This document shows, one piece after another, positions 24,218-32,696 of a stretch of DNA of 64,000 nt. Positions within the stretch are counted from its first letter, which is position 1, and each line of letters starts with the position of its first letter. Origin of the DNA: Acidobacteria bacterium UBA2990 (lineage in GTDB: Bacteria; Acidobacteriota; Vicinamibacteria; Vicinamibacterales; UBA8438); contig DEAE01000032.1 of assembly GCA_002347025.1 (NCBI GenBank), positions 1 to 64,000 on the forward strand, in the 5' to 3' direction. The position numbers and the translations under genes were made by a program. The notes under the pieces are model-generated. The model worked only from the letters and a program-made list of their open reading frames with translations, ran no database searches and was not told the origin of the DNA.

Positions 24218-25165
24218 ATGAGGATGTTCAGACTATTAGCCGTTGTGGGAGTGTTGGCCATTTCGACACTGCTGGGAGCGCCCCGACATGTTCAGGCACA
24301 ACTTGACGAGACGGCGGCTTGGGCGTCGCATCTCTCGAACACCTACCGAGTCCTGCCGAATGTGACCTACCACATCGCGAACAACCGAGAAAACAAGATT
24401 GATTTATATCTGCCCCGTGATGCCGATGGGCCAACTCCCGTGCTGATGTATATCCATGGTGGAGGATGGCGAGCTGGTTCAAAAGAGGGCAATATCTTGC
24501 GGTTGCTGCCGTGGTTGGAAAAGGGTTGGGCGGTGGTGAATGTGCAATATCGACTGGCTAACGTGTCACTTGCTCCGGCTGCTGTTGAGGATTGTCTCTG
24601 TGCCTTGCGCTGGGTGATTCGCAATGCTGAAGACTACAACATCGATCAATCTCGGATTGTGGTGACGGGTAACTCCGCTGGAGGACATCTGGCGCTCACG
24701 ACTGGCATGATTCCGGCGTCGGCTGGGTTGGACCGTGAGTGCCCAGGGCCGGAAGATCTGTCAGTGGCTGCCGTGATTAACTGGTACGGTATTACTGATG
24801 TCGGTGATCTGCTCCATGGCCCCAATATGAAAACTTACGCTGTTACTTGGATGGGAAGTATGACCGACCGGTTTGAGATTGCCGAACGTGTATCGCCACT
24901 GACCTACGTGCGTGCCGGATTGCCTCCGATTCTAACGATTCATGGGGACGCTGACCCTGTGGTGCCTCACCAGCATGCGACGAGGTTGCATGGGGCGTTG
25001 GCCGGTGTCGGTGTTTCCAGTGAATTGCATGTTGTGCCTGGCGGGGGACACGGAGGGTTTAATCGTGATGAAACGGTGTCTATTTTCGAGACGATCGATC
25101 GGTTTCTTGAGAAGCACGGTCTGGGGACTGGTATTTCGGCTACGACGAACGGAGGTGGGCAGTAG
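24218..25165 (+). CDS. Exported alpha/beta hydrolase (BD-FAE/esterase-lipase type)
   Basis: 315 residues from ATG 24218, which has GGAGG seven bases upstream; an in-frame ATG at 24203 is inside that site. Signal peptide to AQA/AQ (~29). Catalytic core: oxyanion hole HGGGWRAGS at ~80-88, nucleophile Ser153 in GNSAGGHLAL, acid in HGDADPVVP and His in GGGHGGF. The sequence N-K-I-D-L-Y-L-P before HGGG is typical of exported carbohydrate- or xenobiotic-ester hydrolases. Lies 81 bases after the acylase gene and before a second esterase. Confidence 0.92.
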   Translation: MRMFRLLAVVGVLAISTLLGAPRHVQAQLDETAAWASHLSNTYRVLPNVTYHIANNRENKIDLYLPRDADGPTPVLMYIHGGGWRAGSKEGNILRLLPWLEKGWAVVNVQYRLANVSLAPAAVEDCLCALRWVIRNAEDYNIDQSRIVVTGNSAGGHLALTTGMIPASAGLDRECPGPEDLSVAAVINWYGITDVGDLLHGPNMKTYAVTWMGSMTDRFEIAERVSPLTYVRAGLPPILTIHGDADPVVPHQHATRLHGALAGVGVSSELHVVPGGGHGGFNRDETVSIFETIDRFLEKHGLGTGISATTNGGGQ

Positions 25166-25228
25166 CTGGAAAAATAGTCAGCGGTAGGCAATGGCTCTGA
25201 CTGAATCACGAAAGTTGTGGAGGAGCTT

Positions 25229-26863
25229 GTGAATCGCTCGATCATTGGCGCGCGAGGGTGGAGGCGGTGGACGACACTGTTTGTATGGCCGGCCTCTGTA
25301 GTTGGATTTCTGGTCGCAGTTGCTCCAATTACCGCTCAGGATCTCCCAAGAGCAGTCGACGAATTCTGGGCTGCAGAGTCGATTGCGGAGGTTGAGGAAG
25401 CGATTTCTACTGTACTAGCTCTCAAGCCAGGCATTGAATCATTGTGGCCGCTTGTCCGGGCCGGAATCTCATATGACGGGGATGTCCCTCTCGGACGACA
25501 GTTGGTGACTAGGTCTAATGCCGACGGTGTCGAATATCGTTACCTTGTTTACATCCCGGACGATTACGATCCCGGTCGGCGTTATCCATTGCGGGTCTAC
25601 CTCCATGGTGGAGTGAGTCGACCCCGGCGTGATGAAGCGGATTGGTGGCGTAACCAAGATCGCTACACGAGGTCCGATAGCATCGTGGTGTTCCCGGAAG
25701 CGTGGGGAGATGCCATGTGGTGGCAGGCGAATCAGATAGAGAACCTCGCAGGTGTGCTCAACGACCTTAAACGGGATTACAACATTAACGAGAACCTGGT
25801 GCATCTACTTGGGGTTTCAGATGGCGCAACAGGGGTTTTTTACCACGCTTTCAAGGCCCCAACCCCGTGGGCCGGTTTTCTCTCGTTTAACGGACACCCT
25901 GTGGTCCTGGCGAACCCTGCCACTGGTGCTGATGGACAGATGTATGTGACGAACCTTCGGAATAAGCCGTTTTTTGTGATTAACGGCGGCCAGGATCGGC
26001 TTTATCCTGTCAATTCGGTGGTCCCATTCTTCCAATTATTTGTCGATGCTGGGGTCTATCTTGATTTTCAGCCGAAGCCTGAGTCGGGGCATAACATGGA
26101 GTGGTGGGATGAAGAGAGTGCAAATATCGATGCGTTCGTAGTGGGGCAGGGGCGTCAACCGTTACCGGACCGGGTCGTTTGGGAAACGGAATCGACCGAA
26201 CGGTTCAACCGAGCGCACTGGGTGGTGATTACTGAGCTGGGGGATGTTTCGGGTCAGAACAGCTTCGATGATTTTAACGAGATCACACCGCCTGGAGCTC
26301 GTGTTCCCCTTGGGTTTAATAGGCTAGGGCAACTCGATAGTGGTGCGGGTATCTTGCTTATCGATATCATGGTTGGGTCGATCGCCGAGTCCGCAGGGGT
26401 GAGTGCTGGTGATGTGCTGGTAGGGGTTAATAATATTCCAGTGGCGACGGTGGATGACCTGAGAGCGGCAATCCAGACTCCGCGCGAAACTCCAGGATTG
26501 TCGATACGGATTGAGCGAGATGGACAGCCGCTGTCGTTTGTCTTAACGCCGCCGGACAGGAGTACTATGCCTCCGTCGCGGCAAGCTTTTCCCAGAGCTC
26601 TCATGTCTGGTCGCGTGCAATTGCTGCGAAATGGTAATGAAATAAGAGTGGCAACTCGTGGAGTGCAGGCATACAAACTTTTGCTTTCGCCAGAGCAGTT
26701 TGACTTTACGGCTCCGATTAAGGTTATTACCAATGACGTGGAATCCTTCGAGGGAATCGTGGAACCGAACCCTCGGATTTTGCTGGATTGGGCTGCGCGC
26801 GACCGCGACCGTACCATGCTGTTCGGCGCTGAACTAGAAGTTAGGGTTGGGGTTCAAAACTAG
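25229..26863 (+). CDS. Exported esterase-like hydrolase fused to a PDZ domain
   Basis: 544 residues from GTG 25229, chosen because GGAGGAG precedes it at correct distance; an earlier GTG at 25217 falls before that site. After a signal sequence (ends ..VAPITAQ), residues ~85-315 form an alpha/beta hydrolase: YLVYIPDDYDPGRRYPLRVYLHGG, IVVFPEAWG, nucleophile region VHLLGVSDGATGVFYHA, and GHNMEWW as His site. Residues ~385-440 are a PDZ domain (GAGILLIDIMVGSIAESAGVSAGDVLVGVNNIPVATVDDL), followed by a beta-rich tail. Joining an esterase to a PDZ module is unusual. Function unknown beyond secreted hydrolysis. Confidence 0.88.
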   Translation: MNRSIIGARGWRRWTTLFVWPASVVGFLVAVAPITAQDLPRAVDEFWAAESIAEVEEAISTVLALKPGIESLWPLVRAGISYDGDVPLGRQLVTRSNADGVEYRYLVYIPDDYDPGRRYPLRVYLHGGVSRPRRDEADWWRNQDRYTRSDSIVVFPEAWGDAMWWQANQIENLAGVLNDLKRDYNINENLVHLLGVSDGATGVFYHAFKAPTPWAGFLSFNGHPVVLANPATGADGQMYVTNLRNKPFFVINGGQDRLYPVNSVVPFFQLFVDAGVYLDFQPKPESGHNMEWWDEESANIDAFVVGQGRQPLPDRVVWETESTERFNRAHWVVITELGDVSGQNSFDDFNEITPPGARVPLGFNRLGQLDSGAGILLIDIMVGSIAESAGVSAGDVLVGVNNIPVATVDDLRAAIQTPRETPGLSIRIERDGQPLSFVLTPPDRSTMPPSRQAFPRALMSGRVQLLRNGNEIRVATRGVQAYKLLLSPEQFDFTAPIKVITNDVESFEGIVEPNPRILLDWAARDRDRTMLFGAELEVRVGVQN

Positions 26864-27200
26864 GGACTCCTCTGAAGTGTTCGAACATTACAGTTCTGAG
26901 CCTCGTTTTGAGGCTCTAGCTAAAACCATAGTTTCAGACTGCCCTCAAGATGTAGGCAACCGATGTCAATTGGAGTCATGTCGTTGTCCGGTTCACAAGT
27001 TGACTAAAGCCCAAAACCGGCTGATGAGGGCCTTCCTCTGTGGTAAAAGGAGCGGGGCACTCAGTCATCAGGCTAAGCAAATTTTGAGTGGTGGTGGACT
27101 TGTTCAGGAAAGGGTCCCCGTAGCCTCTTGATCCTGCTAGGGATAGTGATATCAAGGCTGTTACAAGACAGCTGGCTTGGGGTGTAGGCTGGCAGATGTG
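26864..27200. other. Intergenic region with a perfect stem-loop
   Basis: 337 bases between the esterase-PDZ gene and the DUF2007 gene. At 26898-26916 GAGCCTC-GTTTT-GAGGCTC forms a 7-bp perfect hairpin 35 bases after the esterase stop; no T-run follows, so it is at best a factor-dependent terminator or stabiliser. At ~27122-27161 AGCC..TTGAT can pair with ATCAAGGCT. An open frame at 26847-27131 lacks a convincing start site and protein character. Confidence 0.55.
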
Positions 27201-27545
27201 ATGTCGTCTCTGACGAAGCTGTACGTTGCAGCGAACGCCGTTGATGCACATATATTGAAACAGCTTCTAGAGCAGGAGGGAATTGCTGCCGTTGTAAGGG
27301 GCGATAACTTCGTTCCCCTGCAAGGGGGCAACTTGTTTAAGATGGAGACTCGCCCATCAGTCTGGGTGTTTGACGACGGGCGTTTGCATCGAGCGAGAGA
27401 GTTAGCGGGTGAATACGGTCGAGGTTCTCCACAGTCTGACTGCATGACTACTGGTTGGCTGTGTCGGTGCGGGGAGGCCATAGAAGAACAGTTTACGGAG
27501 TGTTGGAACTGTGGCAGTTCCAAACCCAGTGGGCTGGCGAGGTGA
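27201..27545 (+). CDS. DUF2007 (putative signal-transducing) protein with C-terminal zinc ribbon
   Basis: 114 residues from ATG 27201 (frame open from 27177). The N-terminal ~70 residues, LTKLYVAANAVDAHILKQLLEQEGIAAVVRGDN..GGNLF..RPSVWVFDDGRLHRARELAGEY, follow the DUF2007 pattern (PII-like small fold of unknown ligand). The tail has WLCRCGEAIEEQFTECWNCGSSKP, a C-x-C plus C-x2-C set that likely binds zinc. Soluble; role unknown. Confidence 0.8.
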   Translation: MSSLTKLYVAANAVDAHILKQLLEQEGIAAVVRGDNFVPLQGGNLFKMETRPSVWVFDDGRLHRARELAGEYGRGSPQSDCMTTGWLCRCGEAIEEQFTECWNCGSSKPSGLAR

Positions 27546-27754
27546 GACTTCTTGCCTGAGGTCAACTTTGAAGGGGAGTGCATTCGGTGGGCTTCTTGGT
27601 GGCAGGTGCTTTATTAAGGGTTGTTGATTGCGCTGATCAAGGTGGCAAACAGGGTTTGGTTGCGGGTATGGTTGTTCTCAGAATAAGATGGCCCTTCGGC
27701 CACGGGTTTCGCTAGGCTTGTGACGCTGAGCGATGATGAAAGGGGCAGTAGTCC

Positions 27755-27976
27755 ATGGGTTTTTGTGAGCATTGTGAAGGTCAGCGGTTCGATCGGGCGC
27801 AGGTGCTTCGACAACTCAGGCAGACACGTGCGTGGTTGAGAGATGAAGCTAACTCTAGCAGTGTGGACGAGGCGTTGCTCCTTGCGATACAAGCGGTTCG
27901 CTCGCTTGAGATTCCTCACCTCGAATCGATCGATGAACTGATGGGTGACATGAGCGAAGATCAGGTAATTCATTGA
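27755..27976 (+). CDS. Small CxxC protein, unknown
   Basis: 73 residues, MGFCEHCEGQRFDRAQVLRQLRQ..., with a CxxC pair at residues 4-7 and an otherwise charged helical body. AAGGGG lies ~10 bases before the ATG, and a textbook terminator begins 16 bases after the stop, which argues that this short frame is a real transcribed gene. No family recognised; the single CxxC could be half of a metal site or a redox pair. Confidence 0.6.
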   Translation: MGFCEHCEGQRFDRAQVLRQLRQTRAWLRDEANSSSVDEALLLAIQAVRSLEIPHLESIDELMGDMSEDQVIH

Positions 27977-27991
27977 TGTGAACGATGGTTC

Positions 27992-28021
27992 ACTCTGGGT
28001 CATACCAGAGTCTGTTTTTTT
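27992..28021 (+). terminator. Rho-independent terminator
   Basis: ACTCTGG and CCAGAGT form a perfect 7-bp stem around GTCATA, followed after CTG by seven T. It lies directly downstream of the 73-residue CxxC gene. Confidence 0.9.
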
Positions 28022-28174
28022 GTGCTCCTTGGCCAATGCTGCTGTAGAGTCACCTAGTGGCTGCAACATCAATTGTTGAAGTTAGATGGTTGGCTTGCCA
28101 GTTCGTCTCTGTCTAGACAAGCTATAGAGATTTAATATTTTCGAGCTGGTTGATGGCTTAGGCGATCAGGTCGT

Positions 28175-28711
28175 ATGGTGAATCAAAATCGCTCTCTCTC
28201 TCCGCTGGACGATTTCTTACGTGTGTCTATTCACCAACTTCGCACACGCGTTCGGCGGATTGAGGTATGCCTTGATCAGCTGACGGACGATCAAGTCTGG
28301 GCCCGTCGTCATGAGGTAGAGAACGCCGTTGGCAACCTCGTAATCCATCTATGTGGCAACATCCGACAGTGGATTGTAGGCGGAATTGGTGGACAGTCTG
28401 TAAATCGCGATCGAGATGCCGAGTTTGCTCAGCGGGAACCGTTGTCGGCCTTTGAACTGACCAGTCGACTTCGTTCTGTGGCAAGAGAAGCCGAAGTGGT
28501 TTTGGAGCGCCTGACCGTCGCCGATTTGCCGAAATTACGACGAATCCAAGGCTACGAGGTGACGGTGCTTCATGCGGTCTACCACGTTGTCGAGCATTTA
28601 GCTGAACACTGTGGTCAGGTGATCTGGGCAACCAAAGGCTTGACCGGCCGAGACCTTGGGTTTTACCGCTACCTGGAGGATGGTCGCCAAGAGCCAGGCC
28701 AGTTGCCTTAG
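28175..28711 (+). CDS. DinB-superfamily protein (DUF1572)
   Basis: 178 residues of a four-helix-bundle DinB-like fold. Three metal-site histidines are visible in the usual places: NLVIHLCGNIRQWI at ~48-61 and HAVYHVVEHLAEHCGQVIWATKGL at ~130-153. Members are putative metal-dependent enzymes, some thiol-S-transferases; the substrate is unknown. No clear ribosome site before ATG 28175. Confidence 0.87.
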   Translation: MVNQNRSLSPLDDFLRVSIHQLRTRVRRIEVCLDQLTDDQVWARRHEVENAVGNLVIHLCGNIRQWIVGGIGGQSVNRDRDAEFAQREPLSAFELTSRLRSVAREAEVVLERLTVADLPKLRRIQGYEVTVLHAVYHVVEHLAEHCGQVIWATKGLTGRDLGFYRYLEDGRQEPGQLP

Positions 28712-28814
28712 GCTTGCTATGATCGGAACCTGCCAGTCGCAGGGGCGAGCAAACAAGTTTCTGGGTGTGTCGGCTGGCATACAGACCGGTTCAAGAACAA
28801 GAAAGGAGCACCTC

Positions 28815-30164
28815 ATGACTAAAAGTTGGGTCTATCCAATGGTGGTTTTGTCCGCTTGGCTGTCGGTATCTGTAGTTCTTGAAGCTCAGGGTGATGAGGA
28901 TATTTTCCCTTTTCCAGTCAGTGTATTCGAGCTAGACAACGGTTTGACGGTAGTCGGCGTGGATTACGACAGTCCTGGCATTGTTGCTTATTACACGGTT
29001 GTGCGTACTGGGTCTCGCAATGAAGTGGAACCAGGATTCTCCGGCTACGCCCATTTTTTTGAGCACATGATGTTTCGCGGGACCGAGACTTACTCGACCG
29101 AAGCCTATAACGAGGAGATTAAACGATTAGGTGCGGACTCTAATGCTTTTACGACCGACGATTGGACCGCCTATCACACGGTAGCTAGTGCGGATGCCCT
29201 TGAGACCATCATGGAACTGGAGTCCGATCGGTTCTTGAATCTGAGTTACTCGGTTGATGATTATCGTACGGAAGCGGGCGCTATCTTAGGGGAATATAAC
29301 CTCAATTTTTCGAATCCTGTTTCACTGCTCCGAGAGAAGGTGCGCGAACTGGCCTTTGTGTCGCACCCTTACGGCCATACGACTATCGGTCTTCTCGAAG
29401 ACATTCAGGCAATGCCTGCACATTACGATTACAGTCTCGAGTTTTACAGTAGATATTACCGACCTGACAATTGTTTTGTCATTGTCGTAGGGGATTTTGA
29501 TCCGACGGAACTTCAGCAATTGGCGGTTAGTTACTATGGCGCCTGGGAGCCTGGCGACTACGAGCCGAATATACCGGTTGAACCAAGGCAGACTGATGAG
29601 CGGGTGGCTAGGATAAGTTGGCCCAACTCAACACTTCCGCTTCTCATGCTAGCTTTCCATGTGCCGGCGTTTTCAGACCAAGCTATCGATATGCCAGCTC
29701 TCGACGTATTGTCGCAGTTGCTTTTCTCACAGAATGCGCCACTTTACCAGCAGTTGTATTTGCGTGATCAAACCGTTGATGTGTTATCCGGTGGTGCTGT
29801 GGATCATCGTGACCCGCCTTTATTTGAGATCATTGCCCGCGTTACAAAGCCTGCACAGGTCGCTCTTGTGCAGGATGCCATTCTGACTGAGATTGAGCGA
29901 TTCAAGACTGAACCTGTCGATGAAGAGGTGTTGGCTGATACAAAGTCTGCCATGCGGTACTCTTTTGCTCGTGGGCTCGACAGTCCAGGGCCAATTGCGG
30001 AAACACTGGCTCACTATCTGCAATTGACTGGCGATATTGAGACAGTGAATCGGATTTATAGACTCTACGATCTGGTGACTGCCGATGATATCCGTCGTGT
30101 TGTTAATACCTATTTTTCGGCCGCCAATCGTACAGTTGTTCTGCTGACAGAGGTGGACCGGTAA
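28815..30164 (+). CDS. Exported M16 zinc peptidase, catalytic subunit
   Basis: 449 residues from ATG 28815, which has AAAGGAG upstream; an open frame reaches back to 28656 without family character. Signal peptide to ~25 (VVLEAQ). The inverted zinc motif H80-F-F-E83-H84 in GYAHFFEHMMFRGT is intact, with the further Glu in TEAGAILGEYNL. The second M16 half-domain contains YYRPDNCFVIVVGDFDP. M16 peptidases of this length work as heterodimers; the overlapping next gene supplies the partner. Degrades peptides in the periplasm, by inference. Confidence 0.94.
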   Translation: MTKSWVYPMVVLSAWLSVSVVLEAQGDEDIFPFPVSVFELDNGLTVVGVDYDSPGIVAYYTVVRTGSRNEVEPGFSGYAHFFEHMMFRGTETYSTEAYNEEIKRLGADSNAFTTDDWTAYHTVASADALETIMELESDRFLNLSYSVDDYRTEAGAILGEYNLNFSNPVSLLREKVRELAFVSHPYGHTTIGLLEDIQAMPAHYDYSLEFYSRYYRPDNCFVIVVGDFDPTELQQLAVSYYGAWEPGDYEPNIPVEPRQTDERVARISWPNSTLPLLMLAFHVPAFSDQAIDMPALDVLSQLLFSQNAPLYQQLYLRDQTVDVLSGGAVDHRDPPLFEIIARVTKPAQVALVQDAILTEIERFKTEPVDEEVLADTKSAMRYSFARGLDSPGPIAETLAHYLQLTGDIETVNRIYRLYDLVTADDIRRVVNTYFSAANRTVVLLTEVDR

Positions 30165-31684
30165 TGAGTAGACGAGTGATTCTGGTCTGTGCGGCTGTTG
30201 CTTTGGTATGGGGGTGTGTCGGGGATGTCGGTCAGGACACAGCAACCCTCGGCTTGGCGGTTCCAGATTCCCCTTTGGTGACCTTGCGGGTCATGGTTGG
30301 GACTGGGTCTGTGGATGACCCCGTTGGAAAAAACGGTCTTAATGCCCTGACTGCCTTGATGATTGGGCGTGGCGGCACAAATTCGCTCAGCTATGAAGAG
30401 CTTACCAAAATCCTTTATCCCTGGGCAGCCTCTATCAATGTCCAGCATGATAAGGAGGTGACGACGATCATCGGAGAGGTTCATCGTGATCATCTTGAAC
30501 CGTTCTACAAGATTTATAGAGACTTAATTGTCGCTCCCAGGTTTGACTTCGAGGACTTTCAAAGGAATAGAGAGTTCTTATCCAATGGGATTGTTTCTAC
30601 TTTGCGCGGTAATAACGATGAGGAGCTTGGCAAGCAAGCCCTGAATGCATTCCTTTACGATGGGCATCCCTATGAAGCGACTGAAATGGGGACTGAGCGT
30701 GGGCTAGCTTCCATCTCACTCGAAGATGTACGTGATTTTCATGTTCAGCAATACACTCGAAACAATCTACGTATCGGAGTTGCTGGAGGGTATCCTGACG
30801 GATTTCTCACTCAAATTAACAATGATTTGGTCGGTGCGTTGCCCCTCGCTATCGACACGTCCGGCAGCAGCGAGCTCCCTGAACCTAGAATTCTCGATGG
30901 TCTTGAATTAATACTCGTCGAGAAAGAAGCTATCGCGACGGCAATTTCCATCGGCTTTCCGATCGAGATTAACCGCGCAGATGACGATTTCTATGCCTTA
31001 ATGATTGCCAACTCTTACTTGGGCGAGCATCGGACTTTCAATGGGCGATTGATGATTCAGATGAGAGGACGGCGCGGTCTCAACTATGGAGACTATTCCT
31101 ACATCGAGAACTTTATTCAGGATGGTGGCACAACGTTTCCCTTGCCAAACATTCCCCGGCGACAGCAGTTGTTTAGTATCTGGATCCGTCCAGTCCCCCA
31201 TCACAACGCAGCTTTTGCTTTGCGGCAAGCGGTGTTTGAGCTGAGCCAATTGGTTGAGTCGGGATTGAACGAGCAAGACTTTGAGGCTACTAGGGACTAC
31301 CTGATCAACTACTCGAAGCTTTACGTCCAGACGACTAGCCGGCGTCTCGGCTATGCGCTCGACTCTGTTTTTTATGGGACGGAGTTTTTTATTGATGAGA
31401 TTCTGACTCGATTGTCTAGGTTGACGGTAGATGATGTGAATGCTGCTATTCGACGGTATTTACAGGCTGAAAATCTTGCGGTGGCTATTGTGACTAGCGA
31501 CGCGGAGGCATTATGGAACGAGCTAAGTTCTGGTGAACCGCCGAGTGTCAGCTACAACACCGAAGTAGGGGATCAACTATTAGCCGACGATCAGGCAATT
31601 AAGGCCCATCCGCTTGCTTTCAATCCAGACCGGATGAGAGTGGTGACGGTTGATGAAATGTTTGTGGACCTAGAAGGTCCTTAA
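30164..31684 (+). CDS. M16 peptidase-like lipoprotein, non-catalytic partner
   Basis: 506 residues; ATG overlaps the stop of the upstream M16 gene (TAATG), so the two are translationally coupled. A lipobox ends in WGC at residue ~17, predicting a lipid-anchored protein. The M16 fold is kept (GLNALTALMIGRGGTNSLSYEELTKILYPWAASINV) but the zinc motif HxxEH is replaced by LTALM, so this is the inactive subunit seen in PMPCB/PqqF-type pairs. It probably shapes the substrate chamber for the catalytic partner. Confidence 0.92.
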   Translation: MSRRVILVCAAVALVWGCVGDVGQDTATLGLAVPDSPLVTLRVMVGTGSVDDPVGKNGLNALTALMIGRGGTNSLSYEELTKILYPWAASINVQHDKEVTTIIGEVHRDHLEPFYKIYRDLIVAPRFDFEDFQRNREFLSNGIVSTLRGNNDEELGKQALNAFLYDGHPYEATEMGTERGLASISLEDVRDFHVQQYTRNNLRIGVAGGYPDGFLTQINNDLVGALPLAIDTSGSSELPEPRILDGLELILVEKEAIATAISIGFPIEINRADDDFYALMIANSYLGEHRTFNGRLMIQMRGRRGLNYGDYSYIENFIQDGGTTFPLPNIPRRQQLFSIWIRPVPHHNAAFALRQAVFELSQLVESGLNEQDFEATRDYLINYSKLYVQTTSRRLGYALDSVFYGTEFFIDEILTRLSRLTVDDVNAAIRRYLQAENLAVAIVTSDAEALWNELSSGEPPSVSYNTEVGDQLLADDQAIKAHPLAFNPDRMRVVTVDEMFVDLEGP

Positions 31685-31720
31685 GACAGGGGTCACCAAT
31701 CTTGTGTTCGAATCCAATTT

Positions 31721-32599
31721 CTAAAGAGGTACCGGCTCGTTGGATACACCTTGGTCTGTGTTGGACTTCTTAGGTATGGTGATTCCTTCGTTGAGCGAAC
31801 CTTGACGGTAGCCACGTGGGTCGAAGGTGACCGATTTGAATCCGGCGTCTCGAAAACTGAGTAGAATTTGTTGCCGGATGTCTGGGCGTAGAAGCCTATC
31901 GATTTCTTTAGTTTCGACCTCTATTTGGGCTACCTCATGTTGGAAGCGAACACGGCATACTGGGAAGCCTAAGTTGCGCAGGGTCTGTTCGCAGCGGGCA
32001 ACACGTTTGAGTCGATCTGGTGTGATTGTGATGCCATAGGGAAAACGGCTTGAGAGGCACGCTAATGCCGGTTTGTCCCAAATAGGGAGGCCTAATTGGC
32101 GCGCTGCTTGGCGGATGTCGGCCTTTCCGAAACCCAGTTCTTCTAGTGGTGATCGAACACCTTGTTCTTGGGCAGCTCGTCGACCTGGACGGTGGTCACC
32201 TCTGTCGTCGGCGTTGAAGCCGTCAACTACATGTGCTGTCCCGAGGCGCTTCGCTTCGGCAATAGCCACCCCGTAGACCTCCGTTTTGCAGAAATAACAC
32301 CGATTGGTTGGATTGGCCGAATATCTGGCGTCGTCCAATTCAGTGGTCTCGATGATTCTGTGGGTGGCGCCAAGTTGTCTTGCTAGTTGCACCGCGGAAG
32401 TATGCTCCTCTGGTGCCAGACTGGGAGAGACAGCGGTGAGTGCAACGGCTCGGTCGCCAAGCTGCTGCACTGACTCAGCCAGCAGGTAGCCGGAGTCTAC
32501 CCCCCCAGAGAAGCACACTACCACCCGTTTGAGACCAGTAAGCAGATCGCGCAGGGCGCAAATTTTAGCGTCGGTGCTGGTGACGTTCAAAGTCGGCAT
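31721..32599 (-). CDS. larE: ATP-dependent sacrificial sulfur transferase LarE (three-cysteine type)
   Basis: LarE adenylates P2CMN and donates sulfur in nickel-pincer cofactor synthesis. 292 residues from ATG 32599 (a TTG at 32611 is possible). PP-loop SGGVDSGYLL at ~31-40, then NRCYFCKTEVYG (Cys101, Cys104) and KPALACLSSRFPYG (Cys181, equivalent to the sulfur-donating Cys176 of Lactobacillus LarE). A CxxC plus the third Cys is, as I recall, the mark of the [4Fe-4S]-dependent LarE group rather than the self-sacrificing type. No larA, larB or larC is in the window. Divergent from a nickel/cobalt exporter-like gene. Confidence 0.9.
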   Translation of the reverse strand: MPTLNVTSTDAKICALRDLLTGLKRVVVCFSGGVDSGYLLAESVQQLGDRAVALTAVSPSLAPEEHTSAVQLARQLGATHRIIETTELDDARYSANPTNRCYFCKTEVYGVAIAEAKRLGTAHVVDGFNADDRGDHRPGRRAAQEQGVRSPLEELGFGKADIRQAARQLGLPIWDKPALACLSSRFPYGITITPDRLKRVARCEQTLRNLGFPVCRVRFQHEVAQIEVETKEIDRLLRPDIRQQILLSFRDAGFKSVTFDPRGYRQGSLNEGITIPKKSNTDQGVSNEPVPL

Positions 32600-32696
32600 A
32601 GAATAGGGCAAGAGATGGCTCAGGCTACAATCTTGCCGATGATCAGTATAGTCCCCCTCTTGACGGCTGGCGACGTATCATTCCAGAACATTCATT

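Noticed and set aside
26847..27131. Open frame of 94 codons after the esterase-PDZ gene
   Set aside because: It starts inside the preceding gene, has no ribosome site, has irregular composition, and contains the perfect hairpin at 26898-26916; more likely an intergenic chance frame.
27614..28072. Minus-strand frame of 152 codons opposite the small CxxC gene
   Set aside because: It spans a rho-independent terminator reading the other way, no signal or domain is visible, and the plus-strand gene explains the coding signal.
31721..32599. tRNA thiolation enzyme (TtcA/MnmA/ThiI) instead of LarE
   Set aside because: The PP-loop is shared, but the ACLSSRFPYG motif, the NRCYFCKTEVYG segment and the length match LarE, and no THUMP or rhodanese domain is present.
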